From Nymphaea colorata (Eukaryota; Streptophyta; Magnoliopsida; Nymphaeales; Nymphaeaceae), in contig NC_045143.1 in NCBI RefSeq assembly GCF_008831285.2, forward strand, positions 2,234,503 to 2,298,502: 64,000 bases of DNA, written 5' to 3'. The stretch's first letter is position 1. The number at the start of each line of letters is the position of its first letter. Below the pieces are notes generated by a model. It was not told the origin of the DNA and did no database searches. It saw only the letters and a list, made by a program, of their open reading frames with translations. Shown in pieces: positions 53,272 to 64,000 of the stretch. The position numbers were made by a program, and so were the translations under genes.

Positions 53272-53350
<79 letters not shown>
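53246..53350. repeat. Compound (TA)n(TTTA)n(TA)n(GA)n microsatellite
   Basis: A 105-bp compound tract. The copy-1 counterpart at 38,763-38,788 has only a short TA run, so most of this tract expanded or was lost after the segmental duplication. Confidence 0.95.
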
Positions 53351-53351
<1 letters not shown>

Positions 53352-53890
53352 TTGAGATTTGAAGTCAAAGCCGGCCCCAACAGTAAGCTTAATGCATATG
53401 CAATTTAACAATGGCCCATGGTCCTTGTTCGTCTCTGCATTTTTTAAAGCAAGTTGGACGCTACAGTTCCATTGTGGGGTTTGAACAATCTAAGGTCATG
53501 GCCCAGCTGCTGCGGCCTTAGTCAATAATCTCTTACATATTGTCAATATTCCCATCATCAGTTGACGTAGCCGCCATGTACATATACTGACGTTGCCATG
53601 CAATTTTGCACGTTTTCAGATCCACCAGATGATTTGAACTTGCAAATCTAAATTCTCTTAGTTCTGTGGTGCGTTATAGCCATGTCCTCAGTTCTGCTTG
53701 CTTGTTTGCTTCTCTTTTCCCCTCCTCTCTCTCTCTCTCTCTCTGATCTTTGATGCCTTCTAGCTTGAGCTTAAGATTCTTAATTTCAGTTCTGATCTTA
53801 ATGGAGGAAGACGGGAGATCAAAAAACTATTTGAGTTCTGATCTTAATTTCAGTTCGTAAAAAGTTGGTTTTATTAAAATTACGAGGGTG

Positions 53891-54079
53891 CAGTGGCGGA
53901 GCCAGAAATTTTTGGCTATGGAGCACTTGTGAAAAAAAATTCTGTTATTTTAAAAATAAAACAAATATTGGCGTGGGCAACACAGGCGTGAAGCTGGGTT
54001 GAGACTCCATTTCACATGGAGTTTTCTTGAGCTGGCGTGGGCAGGCGCCCACACCTGCCCCACGCTGGCTCCGCCACTG
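53891..54079. mobile_element. hAT-type MITE with perfect 15-bp TIRs and 8-bp TSD
   Basis: The 189-bp element begins CAGTGGCGGAGCCAG and ends with its exact inverse, CTGGCTCCGCCACTG. It is flanked by the 8-bp direct repeat CGAGGGTG (53883-53890 and 54080-54087). The duplicate segment near 40,574-40,581 has a single AGAGGGTG and no element. TIRs starting CAGTGG with an 8-bp duplication are diagnostic of hAT. There is no coding capacity. Confidence 0.92.
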
Positions 54080-57000
54080 CGAGGGTGTATGCTACACCCT
54101 CATCTAATCCAGTTTGATAAAAACTTGGTTTTAGAAAAATAAACTTTTTTAATGAGTTTTAAAAACCTTATTTATTTGTTCAAGTGGCAATTTCAGCACT
54201 TGGTTTTTGAATGGCGTCAAGGCATTAGGTTTTTCACTCCTTTTTACAAAACCAAGTTTTGTCAACACTAGGTTTTCCAGTTTTGATGACTACTAAACAC
54301 TCCAAAACTTGGTTTTGTGATGTCATCTATATGCTCAGTGAGCTTTGGAAACTTGGTTTGTTTATTTGGGTGACATATTCAAAAGTTGGTTTCATTTATA
54401 AACAACTTGAGCAGGTTTTTAATTTTCTTTTACAAAATCAGGTTCATTCAAAACTAGCTCTGCCGAGACCCAAGTCTGATGGCACTCAAATATTCCAAAA
54501 CACTTTTTACAACTTGATGGTACTGGAAATTTAATTTTTCACATCGCCTTGTGTCAATTTCTTTTTTTTCAGTTCTTTGATTTGCAAGCAATTCGGTCAG
54601 ATTTGTTCCCAAGTATGATGCTAATTTTCGCAGCCACTCGTTCACGTATTGGAACTGAAGCAATTAAGTTTTTGTTCTAAGAGCAGTGAAATCTATACTT
54701 GGCACCAGCTGTCATCTTATTGCTGTGAAAACAATATGGTTTTGGTGTTTTGGCTTTACGTTACCAATTTCAAGTGAAACCTCATTTTCATATATGTCTA
54801 GTGTTAATCTAATCGATATACATCCTCTCATTACAACCGACGTGTAAAGGAAAGGATCAGATAGACTAAAGCTGGCACAGAAGACTCAGATGACAAAACT
54901 TCCGTCAAAAGCAAAGACGATTGATTAAACGCATCTTTGATTTTGGAACACGTCGTTTTCAGAAAATCAAATCAACTTTGATCATGGTTGACAAATCATA
55001 ATTCTAAGAATATTTTTCACCGTTCCCACTTGTTCAATGTGGCGGTTGTTCAATATATATATCTAAATAACAGATACAATTTCACATAAATGTGTGTGTG
55101 TGCAGATCTCCTGTTGACTAATTAGATTGATGAAGAAAGCTGAAGGATAAGCTCATGAGGTGCACCTAATATTTGTTTTTGAAACTTTGAATGAATGATC
55201 AGGTCCCATGTACATTAACAACTTCATTGCCGCACAGGCATAAGGAAATTTCCCACTCTAACAGACAAATATATAAAGTGATCTTCTTGTTTTTTCTTTC
55301 GATCATTCTTTTTGACAAAAGATGCACAGATGAGTACCAAAATCATTAGAGCCTTTAGGTTGAACGACTAGAGTCAAGCCGCCAATTCGAACACACAAAA
55401 TAATGTCGCCGATTTGTACTTATCTATTAGATTTTAGTTACAAACCATTGGAACCGTGAAACGAAAAAAAAATTCAATTGATTTAATTAATTACAAATCG
55501 CCGCCACACAACTGTCCCTTTGTTTGTGTTCTTGACAAGTTTCTCAAAGCCAGCTGGATCACAACTCATTTTTCAGGAAACTTCGGCACTGTTTTCATTG
55601 AAAATACTATGAGCAGTTCCTTCAATGCTATTTGGCATTAGGAATAAGATGTAAGTGTTTATGGATCTATCTTAAAACTGGAGTAAATTCGTGGAATGCT
55701 TTAACAAAGGTCCCATGAATTTATAGCAATTTTAAGGTAGATTCATGGAACACTAGTGATTACATAAAGTCCTTAATGTCAAACGACCACTGCGTGAACC
55801 CTAGTTGTCTTCTGTAGAACCTACTATCATCAGAATTTTAAGTATTTCCTAAAATGTTTTAATAAATAATTAAAACAAAAAAGATCATTTAAACCTTCTA
55901 ACTTATTGAGCCATATATCTAGTTGTCTGTACCATTTTTTATTATACAATCCTGCTTAATTAGGCTAACAAATTAATTAAGTGCATCGCTCAATGCTTAT
56001 GAGAATCGAACTAGTGGCTGGCCTTGCACCCATCTGTTAGGTTAACTAGTTAATCAAACACCCTTGGGGCAGCTGCCCACACAAACCAACCCATTTTCAA
56101 CAGCAGAATGGGTCCGGCAGTAGTTCAAAGCTCTTAATTAGTTGGCTTACCCCTCTTCTCACGATGCGGAGCCCTGATCGAAGCTCCTTAATGTCCTCCA
56201 GCCAAAAACTTTGCAATCACGTTACTCTTCTCATCTTCTTTGGTGGGGATTGTTAGTCCATTAGACCATGCTCTACTAATTTCACTAATCCGTCGGCTAG
56301 GAAGGATCCAAATTGGGTGGGCTAATGGTGGGAGATTGGAGAAGGATCCAAATCCAAACCCATAACACATCCAATATCCCAATTCCGATCTGAAAGCCAA
56401 TTAAAACCAAGTTCAAGATCTGAAATTTAGTGCTTGTAGCCAGACCCAATACTTGCCCTACCATTGAATTGCCCCACAAGCCTCAAGGGCAAGGTCCATT
56501 TTGTTGAAACCAAAGTCAATGAAAACGATTTGGACCAAGTTGGGTCCATTTCTCACCGGCACCTGAAAATGGCGAATAAAGTTTTGGTAGAAAGTGATAG
56601 ATTCCGCTTAGTTAAGTCCATTTTGCATAGAATTGAGGGCAACACCAGGAGGTAGGCAGCCGCTATTTGAATAGTATCTATGCATGCTTTTACACCTATA
56701 ATAAAGGAAAAGGAAAGAGGTGATGGATTGTGAGTCGGGGTAGGGGGTGGGCATCGGGCAGGGCCGATTCAGATGTAATTAAAAAAAATTATTTATATTT
56801 ATGTATATATATATATATATGTATATAACGAAAAATATATAAAAATATATTTAAAATTAATAAAAATTTTGAAATCAACTCAGCCCAATGTGAATCCGGG
56901 CCCAGGCGGCTTCAGCCCATTTTTATGGTTTGAGTCCGGCCTGGTGCCCAATCTTATTAGGAGCTTATCCCAACTTCTAGGATATTGTGAATTTGTCAAA

Positions 57001-58629
57001 CTCAGTTCTTATTACCGATGAGGGTTGATCACGTATATCATATCCAATTTCACATAACTGAATTTGATCAATCTTCAATATTCTTATGTATTAAACTGTG
57101 TACAAATAAACCTCTATTTGATGTCTCAAAGGGGTTGGTGCAATGAAAGGAAATTAAAGAGGATAATAGGTGGTCAGTCTTTGTTTTGGATCACAATATT
57201 GGCTGCAAAAAAAAGCGACTGTTGATGTGCAAATTGAAGCATGGATAAAAAGGCACAGAGGACAAAGGGTTGGGTGAAGGATTTCAACCTTCAGCTAGGT
57301 GGTGGGTCTTCCCTGCTCACCTGGTATTAACGGTGTGATTATTACTGGGAGCTATTCATTTCAAAAAACTCTTTCTATCATGCTCGATTTAATTGGAAGT
57401 ACAGTAATTTTGGTAAACCAACGTATTAACATCCCTAATAATACGAAAGTAAAATCTGTGTAAATGTTTAATGTAATTTAATGGAACATGTAGTTCTTTG
57501 TGGGTCTTCATATTTAATTTCTGGTACTCATATTCTATTCTACGGATAAAAGAGAGAGAGAGAGAGAGAGATGACATACAGCCACATAAACGCTCATGCG
57601 CACATAAAAATGGGCAACAATGTGAATGACGTCTTCAAAGTCCTCCGCTTGAATGGTGCCAATTTTTTTCTCTTTGGTACGTCTGAGATTCGCATATTCG
57701 AACGCTTTATATGGATTGTCTAGACATGTTAGCTGTAATTAAGTATACGGCTTCTTGAAATTAAGTTACTTTTTTCAGACGCAAGATCAGACGCTTTGTG
57801 GGGATTGACTTGTATAGTCTTTCAATAACTGCATCGTAGAAAAAGGAAATATAATTAAATAATTGGTAGTACCAATTGATTAAGCATTACACCTTGAAAG
57901 TTGGCGCATTTGGTATGAATTTGGATTCAGGTGAAACTCCTCGTATTTAGAATGAAAAATACATTTTTTAATCTCAAAAAACAAGAATGAGAGCGTGCCG
58001 GTAGATCACCACGTTGTAGGATGCAGTATACATCCAACGCCAATTTATAAGTACAAAAGGAAATCTGAATTTTCATTGCCAACAATCAGATTCAGACTTT
58101 GATTCTCGATTCCTATCAAACAGGAATACCCTGAATGACTTTCGTGAGGAAATTAAGGCAAGGTTTTTGTATTGATGGTGGCAGAAACGAGGCCTGATCA
58201 CGCTGTTGAAAGTTCAAAATATTCAGTACAAGCTCTAAAATGAGTTCAGACTCATAAAAATGTATGTGGTGGTTTTATCTTATTAGTACATTTCATTGCT
58301 TAAATTGAGATCAGATTCTTACTCCACCTGCTTTATTACCATAACCAAATGTAGACTCGTCACCATTCAATTCAAAATGGATATATATATATATATATAT
58401 ATATATTCTCGTTGCTTAATTATAAAGATCGATATTTTTCTACAAAGACGTTTGCTTTTGGCCATGAGCATACTCTATGGTATACCCACCTACCCAGGGG
58501 ATATGCTGGATCATGACCAGTATCTACTGACATTGGGAAGACGGCTGTTGTATAGAAAACATACTCTGATGTTTCCACATGAACGTTGATGAAAGTTGAA
58601 GTCTATTCTGACATTTACGATTAATTGTT

Positions 58630-59079
58630 GGTATAGACAATCATGTTCCGACGGCCATCAGGAAGCGTTCATGAAACTCCTCTTTTGCTGACGCTTCCTT
58701 TGAACATCATTGAAAATCACCTATACTCGCTTCTAAGCTGCTGGTTCCGCGAGTTGGAGGGCAAGGCCGAGAGCACCTTGATTGACTTTGAGCGAGTTTC
58801 ACCCGGCCAGTTGCTTCCAAACTTGGTAGGGTTCGACCAAAAGATCACTAGTGATCCCAAGCCGTGTAAAAGGGGGTCTAAGGGGTTTCCACCGTGGGAA
58901 ACGAGATCCAACACTCGGGTATGCCGAGGGAGAGACTTATTCCTTTGGGCGAAATCCACAATAAGTGGTCAAGGTCGCCGCTAGTCGCCAGAGCTCCAAG
59001 AGGTTCCTTGTCGTTGTCCGTTGGCTGATGATGCCGTCATGCATGGAAATGTGTCTGGAAAGGCTTTTTTTTTGTAGTG
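58630..59079. mobile_element. GC-richer insert with a CACTA-like right end
   Basis: This block of about 450 bp inside the WRKY intron relic has higher GC than its surroundings and one open frame (58,643-58,984, 113 codons) with no recognised domain. Its right end reads TTTTTTTTTGTAGTG, the inverse of CACTACAAAAAAA, a typical CACTA terminus. No matching left terminus was found, so it may be a truncated element. It is absent from the copy-1 segment. Confidence 0.45.
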
Positions 59080-59988
59080 CATGTCAAGCCTCTTTGTGGG
59101 TGCAGTGCAGAGCACTTGGATTTTCTAAGATCCGTAAGGAGGTTGATACAACAGGATTTAGTAAGAGCTAGTAGGTGACCAGTCTTCGTTTTGAATCCCT
59201 GAGGGCCAATTATTTGTGCTGCAAATGAGGGGCTATTAATGCCTGTTGAAGTGTGGTGAGGGCAGCATCTTGAGACACCAAAGCAAGACTTGTATGCTAG
59301 GGATGAGGGGTTGGGTGAAAGCTTCAGTCTTCTTTTTTAGAGAGTGGGTCAAACTATGCTAATCTGTAAAAATACTTGGGTATTAGACAAAAAGTAAAAG
59401 AAGGTGGAATTCAAGAACTTAATTAGTGTCTTTTCAATCTATTTGTCAATTGTTTTTCTTTTTTCAAAACTTTTAGGTTAGATAAGGAGAAAACCAACAA
59501 TCTATTTTCACTAGCCAAGTTTGTTATTTAGCTAGCAATCTTGTCATGTAAACCCCAGAATTAGATCCATCAACTGACTGGTGCTCTTTGTTCCTTGCTG
59601 CAAAGGATCGCACATACCTTAGGCATCAAGCCTTTAGATATGAGTATGGAGACCTCAGGGGAAGGGAAAAAGCGATGCCTGCACAGGTAAACTGTTTTTA
59701 GCATATCTATCCCATCTAAATCGTTTTCTAAAGTTCTGCAAAGGCTTGGCTCTGTTCATGTCATTGATCTTCCCTATAAACCTCAGTTAAGAATCTAATT
59801 TTCATGGTAAAGAAACTTTGGCATTTTCTACAAGGTAAATTCCCGTTTTATCTTTGCTCATGACTTACCATCGGGACCCCTATTTGAAGTATAGGGGTTA
59901 ATGAATTTATTTTTCTCATGTCATCTTGTTTCAAGGTTACTAGAACTCCATTATCACAAAAGTTCCAGTTTTGTCTTACCAACCTAGA

Positions 59989-60177
59989 TGGAGGTGGGGG
60001 GCCGGCAGGGGCCATGGCCTCCCTCCCTCCCGGGCAAAAAAAAAAAACAAAATTTTGCTTGTAAATTTTGAAAATTTTATTGTAACCTATATAGAAGATT
60101 TGAAAAAATATATTTTTTCTCCCCTTAAAATTCTAAATCTAGCCTTTGCGATAAAAAAAACCCTAGTTCCACCATTG
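59989..60177. mobile_element. Non-autonomous hAT-like element with 8-bp TSD (copy 2)
   Basis: Same element and site as 45,885-46,075, flanked by AACCTAGA (59981-59988) and AACCTAGG (60178-60185). One duplication base has since mutated. Its presence in both segments shows it inserted before the segmental duplication. Confidence 0.75.
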
Positions 60178-61810
60178 AACCTAGGAAACATATTATAGCT
60201 AGTGCAGTTTCTTGTTAATTTTATAGAATGAAACAAGAGGATGATCGATTATTATTGACACTTGATGGTACTTTTATGCTTGTTCTCTAATGGTCACTGT
60301 CATCATACAGATCATGTTGGCCTTAATCCTTGTAGTAATTAGGTTAATGGCTAACGGTTAGTCCCTGAAGTTCATGGTTAATCAGTGTTACAGATCATTT
60401 TTGCCTAAACACAGTGTTACAGATCACATGCTAGCTCCAAGAACAAACTAACATGTGATCGTTTATTTAATCTATTCATAGTTTATGTATTCTCTTGGTA
60501 CAACCGCCTTGTTAATCACATGTATAGCAAGTGCAGATATATGTTTAACAAAGGTTGGAATGACGACTGTTTAGCGCATATGAAGTTTAATAATGCCTAT
60601 GGGTTAGCACATGCCCTCTTTTTTCTTTTCTGCATTTAAATACCAAGTTGGACGCTACAGTTTTGGCCCATCAGCCGTTGAAGTTAGCCGCCATGTACTT
60701 GGCAATGTTGCACGTTTTCAAACTCCAATAGTCTCTGATGCAACAACTTTGCAATTAACTATTGAATTCATCTTTTAATTTTTTCTACCCACCTGATGAT
60801 TTGATCCTGAAAATCTCAAACTTTATATCTCACATCGTTTGATATTATTCTATGATCTTTAGAATCTAAAATCCATGGATTATTTGAATCTCTCTCTCTT
60901 TCTTTGTGTATGGAAACAAACACATTTGAGAGGGCTTCTATAATATTATAGAAAAAAAACATTGAGTTCTCGATGGGCATGAATTCGACAACCGCGGTCG
61001 GCCTATAAATAAGTAGGCTAGGTCTAGGCTGCCAACAAAGGCTTCAATTTCAGCCCAGGCCAAACTTTGCTATCCCATGGTCTAGCATGATACCAGCGTT
61101 AGAGAGCAGTCCACCCACAAAGGAATGGTGCATGGAATTCAGACCTCAAACATCTTTATTCCCTTATAGATTGAGTCGTGTGTGCAGTTATGGGAACGCA
61201 ACCTATGGGGATATTTTAATAACTTTTTAAAAATGTATGTCCTTTAATTTTTTCGATTTTCATTTTTATCTTCTCAAAAAGTTTTTTTTCATATAAATGA
61301 AGGTATTTTTGTCATAACTATACTCAAAAAAAACTTGCGTACTCACCAATATAGCACATATAACGAGGTTGGCCGTAGTGATTCCTAACAATCCATCCAA
61401 GAATTTCAAAAGAAAAAACCCCCGCCCAATTGAGAAACGACACATACAAAAAAGTTCATCAGGAATTGTTGCAGCAACCGGAAGACGGAAACACGTTCAT
61501 CACTCGACATATGACATAAGGTCACACTGAATTCGAAAAAACACAGATGATATATGTCGTGCGTCGTTCTGTGTCCAACGTTTATATCCATTTGGATGGA
61601 ACGCAGGCGCAGCGTTCGTTGGAAAACGAATGACACAAACCTGTTCGGTAGTGGTGTACTTATCCCATCATCAGATCATGTAGCAGCAATAAAATATATA
61701 TCACACAAGTAGAAGCGATGGTCGGCCTCAATTCACATTCAGATTAGGAAGTAACAACACTCCGATATTCTATTAAGAAAAAGTGGCAATTGGCGAAGCG
61801 ATGCTCTGTT

Positions 61811-63341
61811 CTAGCTCTCTATATAGTTAGACAGGTAGAATCCCTGCCGGCCGGCGCATGGTGCACCGTGAGAGACGAAAGGAATCTGGGCAGCACTAAT
61901 GACGCCTACATCGCAATCATGTTGTGGTGTGATGTAGTAAATGACATAGGGGCACTCGTGGTTGTGCGTACCCTCATAAGTGGTGATCACGAACCTTGGA
62001 TCTTCTCTGTCTCTTTCAACCCTCTTCTTCACGTTGCAGCCTCCATGGGAGCACCGGTAGTAATTCCTGCAGAGTTAGCAAGGTCTGATCAGTAGACGTG
62101 TCTCAGCAAAATTCTGTTAACTATTTTCATATGATCAAACATGGCCGAGATGCCAGAGTATTTCAAACAATATTTCCATAGAGGTAATAATCTGATGCAG
62201 GAATGCACTTTCTCGTTGCTTAATTAAAAAGATACAATATTTTTCTGTAATGAGATCTACTTTTTTATACTAAATGGTAACCTTGGCATATATATTTGTG
62301 CGCCAAGAATTCCGTGAAGTTTACTATACATGCGAGCCCCACCCATGTAGGGAAGTGCAAAGTACATGAATATTAGGGAAGAAAGAAAACAGTGGAGCTC
62401 AACTTGGTTGTCGTTTAAATTTAGTTGCCAAAGAAAAACCATTTATATAGCATCCATATGTTGTGATAAACCTAGATGAATTTGATTTCCATCTCAAATA
62501 TTAATTCCATTCACAAACTAATACCCTTTCGTATATGTGTGCCAAAGAAAGATGAGACAGCGCAAAATTATTACCTAGGGTTTTGGTTATCCTTAACCAT
62601 CTTCTTGCCGTACTTCCTCCATCTGTATCCGTCTTCCAAGTTCTCAACATCCGACATTGTCTTAAATGCGACCTTAACGCCAAGTTCATCTGATTTTCTT
62701 TTCCTCGAGCCACGGCCACCCGTCTGTTTACTGAAAAACAAACACCCCAGCTCGTCATCATCTGAAGTAATTGGTCATGAGCTATTACGCGAAGGTCGCT
62801 GCTACTGAACATCGGGGGTATGACTCAGATCAATCAATATGACACTTCAAGGGAGTGGTGGACGATTGTTTTTAAATAACTAGAGACGGCGAACGCAATC
62901 GGCTGAAAAAGAATGAAGATTGGGAGGTGGGCATCGATGACTTGTCATAATCGGCAGATTCTAAGAGAGAGGTGGCTAACCAATTAAAGCTTCAAGAATA
63001 GATAAAAGTGCGTCCATATAATGATGAATCTCTATCAGGTAGCCTTTGATGAGGTGGTCAGTTGACATTCCAGTACCAGAGCCACCACCATCTGAGATGT
63101 TTAACATTAAATTCCTCCTACCCACTTACTTTGCTTGAGAATCGCCGATCTTGTTTGGCTGACTTGAATCCGAGGCCGGAGACTGTAAGTTACCGTCCAT
63201 TTGCAGGCCTTCAAACAATTCACCGTCGATTAATGAGTCGCTGAAGTCAAGGATGTCAGGTAAGTGGAAGAAGGAGTCATTTTCTGCAGCCGGAAATTTT
63301 TCCGGTGTGTACGCCGGCAGATCTGTGCAGAGATTCCTCAT
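61811..63341 (-). CDS. WRKY-D, group IIc WRKY factor (WRKYGKK)
   Basis: Exons 63341-63130, 62730-62575 and 62066-61811 encode 207 aa. SRKRKSDE lies at 79-86, WRKYGKK at 108-114, and the zinc ligands are C128, C133, H157 and H159. Exon 2 differs from the others just before the basic region (NKQTGGRG in place of KKQRGECS), has E103 in place of D before DGYRW, and N134 replaces S in the GGCSVKK stretch. Intron 2 is 508 bp with the deletion shared with WRKY-C. Exon 3 is nearly identical to WRKY-C exon 3. No defects were seen. The role is inferred from the clade: a nuclear DNA-binding regulator, probably of defence genes. Confidence 0.95.
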
Positions 63342-63620
63342 CCTGGATGCTTAACAGTGATCCCGATGGAAAGAACAACAAGCGGTTACGGATTGGCCGG
63401 GTTCCTTTTCGGGTTTGCTCTGCAGTGAACACCAAGGAAGGATGCGTTATATAAACGCCGAAGCAGGTTCTAGGAAACCAACCTATATTATGTCATAACT
63501 TGCGAATTGTCATAGCTTTTCTTTGTTTAACGACCAAGCATTACAAGAAAGCAATTCTTTTCCACAAGTCAAATAACCATGGTTTGTAAGTACGGTGTCA
63601 AACTACCATGGTTTGCATGT
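63342..63620 (-). promoter_or_regulatory. WRKY-D proximal promoter with WK-box and W-box
   Basis: TATA-like TTATATAA starts near 63,448, about 107 bp upstream of the ATG. TTTTCCAC (WK-box, plus strand) lies at 63558-63565, one base from TTGACT (W-box core, minus strand) at 63567-63572. Two ACCATGGTTTG copies start at 63576 and 63605. The WK-box is known as a target of WRKYGKK-type factors such as tobacco WRKY12. B and C read CTTGCCAC at this place. Confidence 0.6.
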
Positions 63621-64000
63621 ACGGTATGCCTGACTTTCTTTGCCTTGGGATTCATGCATATCAAAATCCGGAAAGAAAATGACTGTGATTCTTGGTCAAT
63701 AGAATCAAGAAACATTAAAAAGGGCATTTAACAACAAGAATTTTTGGGAGAGATTCATGCAACGTGTTTAGTGTTCCTATACCAAACTCCCTCAATCCCT
63801 AAAGGATTGATTGATATTTCGATATTTTGTTTCTAAAGCTGAACTGAAAATGTTGTCGCAGAAAATCAATTGTTTAAACAAATAATGATCGAGGATCTCC
63901 AATCCACACTAACTAGTAAAGTACCTAACATTCAAGGGAAACAAACATGGCCTACGATTCAGGGGAAGAGAGTTTATGGATTAATGGGAGGTTGCTAAAT
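63621..64000. other. 5' flank of WRKY-D to window end
   Basis: AT-rich sequence similar to 27,430-27,690 upstream of WRKY-A (for example TCAAGGGAAACAAACATGGCCTA). No gene is visible. Confidence 0.5.

Larger units (their letters stand above)
58296..60400 (-). pseudogene. WRKY relic 1, duplicate copy
   Basis: Duplicate of the intron-2 remnant at 44.7-46.3 kb. It keeps a further piece of the intron near 59,080-59,130 (TCTTTGTGGG..GTGCAGAGCACTTGGATT, like 32,570-32,610) that copy 1 has lost. No exon is present. Confidence 0.68.
49911..61810. other. Gene-free interval between WRKY-C and WRKY-D
   Basis: Duplicate of the WRKY-B 5' flank and its extra block, then the WRKY-D 3' flank from about 60,420. 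It holds an (AAT)n-type tract (50,623-50,653), a hAT MITE, a second WRKY intron relic and a CACTA-like fragment. No protein-coding gene is supported. Confidence 0.6.
48871..62555. repeat. Segmental duplication, copy 2
   Basis: This is the second copy of the preceding segment, from WRKY-C exon 2/exon 1 to intron 2 of WRKY-D. Relative to copy 1 it carries a hAT MITE at 53,891-54,079 and a ~450-bp GC-richer block at 58,630-59,080. It lacks most of the 39,110-40,570 block that contains the SINE. Confidence 0.93.

Overview
The window is nuclear DNA of a flowering plant. Genes are split by introns with GT..AG borders, the flanks are AT-rich and full of (TA)n, (GA)n and (CT)n microsatellites, and small non-autonomous transposons are common. 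Gene content is also plant-specific: an ATH-type ABCA transporter, the circadian small GTPase LIP1, and WRKY factors. I cannot name the species.

Region 1 (1-16.6 kb) holds ordinary single-copy genes. They are the 3' end of an ABCA transporter (+), a two-exon gene for a conserved plant protein with two membrane segments (+), a complete seven-exon LIP1 gene (-), and two frameshifted exons of an ICP55-like Xaa-Pro aminopeptidase (+, pseudogene). A 261-bp MITE-like element lies between the second and third genes.

Region 2 (16.6-64 kb) is one tandem array of group IIc WRKY genes on the minus strand. Four copies are intact (WRKY-A to WRKY-D). Each has three exons of 256, 156 and 212 nt, encodes 207 aa, and carries the variant heptapeptide WRKYGKK typical of the WRKY50/51 clade. 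Two decayed relics accompany them: a copy at 16.7-19.4 kb that lost exon 2, and an intron-only remnant at 44.8-46.3 kb that is present again at 58.4-60.3 kb.

The array grew by unequal crossing-over. The ~12-14 kb segment between WRKY-B and WRKY-C is repeated between WRKY-C and WRKY-D. WRKY-C is a chimera with a D-type exon 3 and intron 2 and B-type exons 2 and 1, and its junction can be placed within a few tens of bases near 48,870. C and D share a ~1.7-kb deletion in intron 2 that A and B lack. Later insertions and deletions (a hAT MITE with an empty paralogous site, a tRNA-derived SINE, a CACTA-like fragment) separate the two segment copies.

The proximal promoters of B, C and D share a TATA box, a W-box core (TTGACC or TTGACT) and a pair of palindromic AACCATGGTT-type elements 29 bp apart. 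D also has a TTTTCCAC (WK-box) next to its W-box. This suggests, but does not prove, feedback or cross-regulation within the WRKY cluster. No non-plant operon, CRISPR, rRNA or functional tRNA gene was seen.
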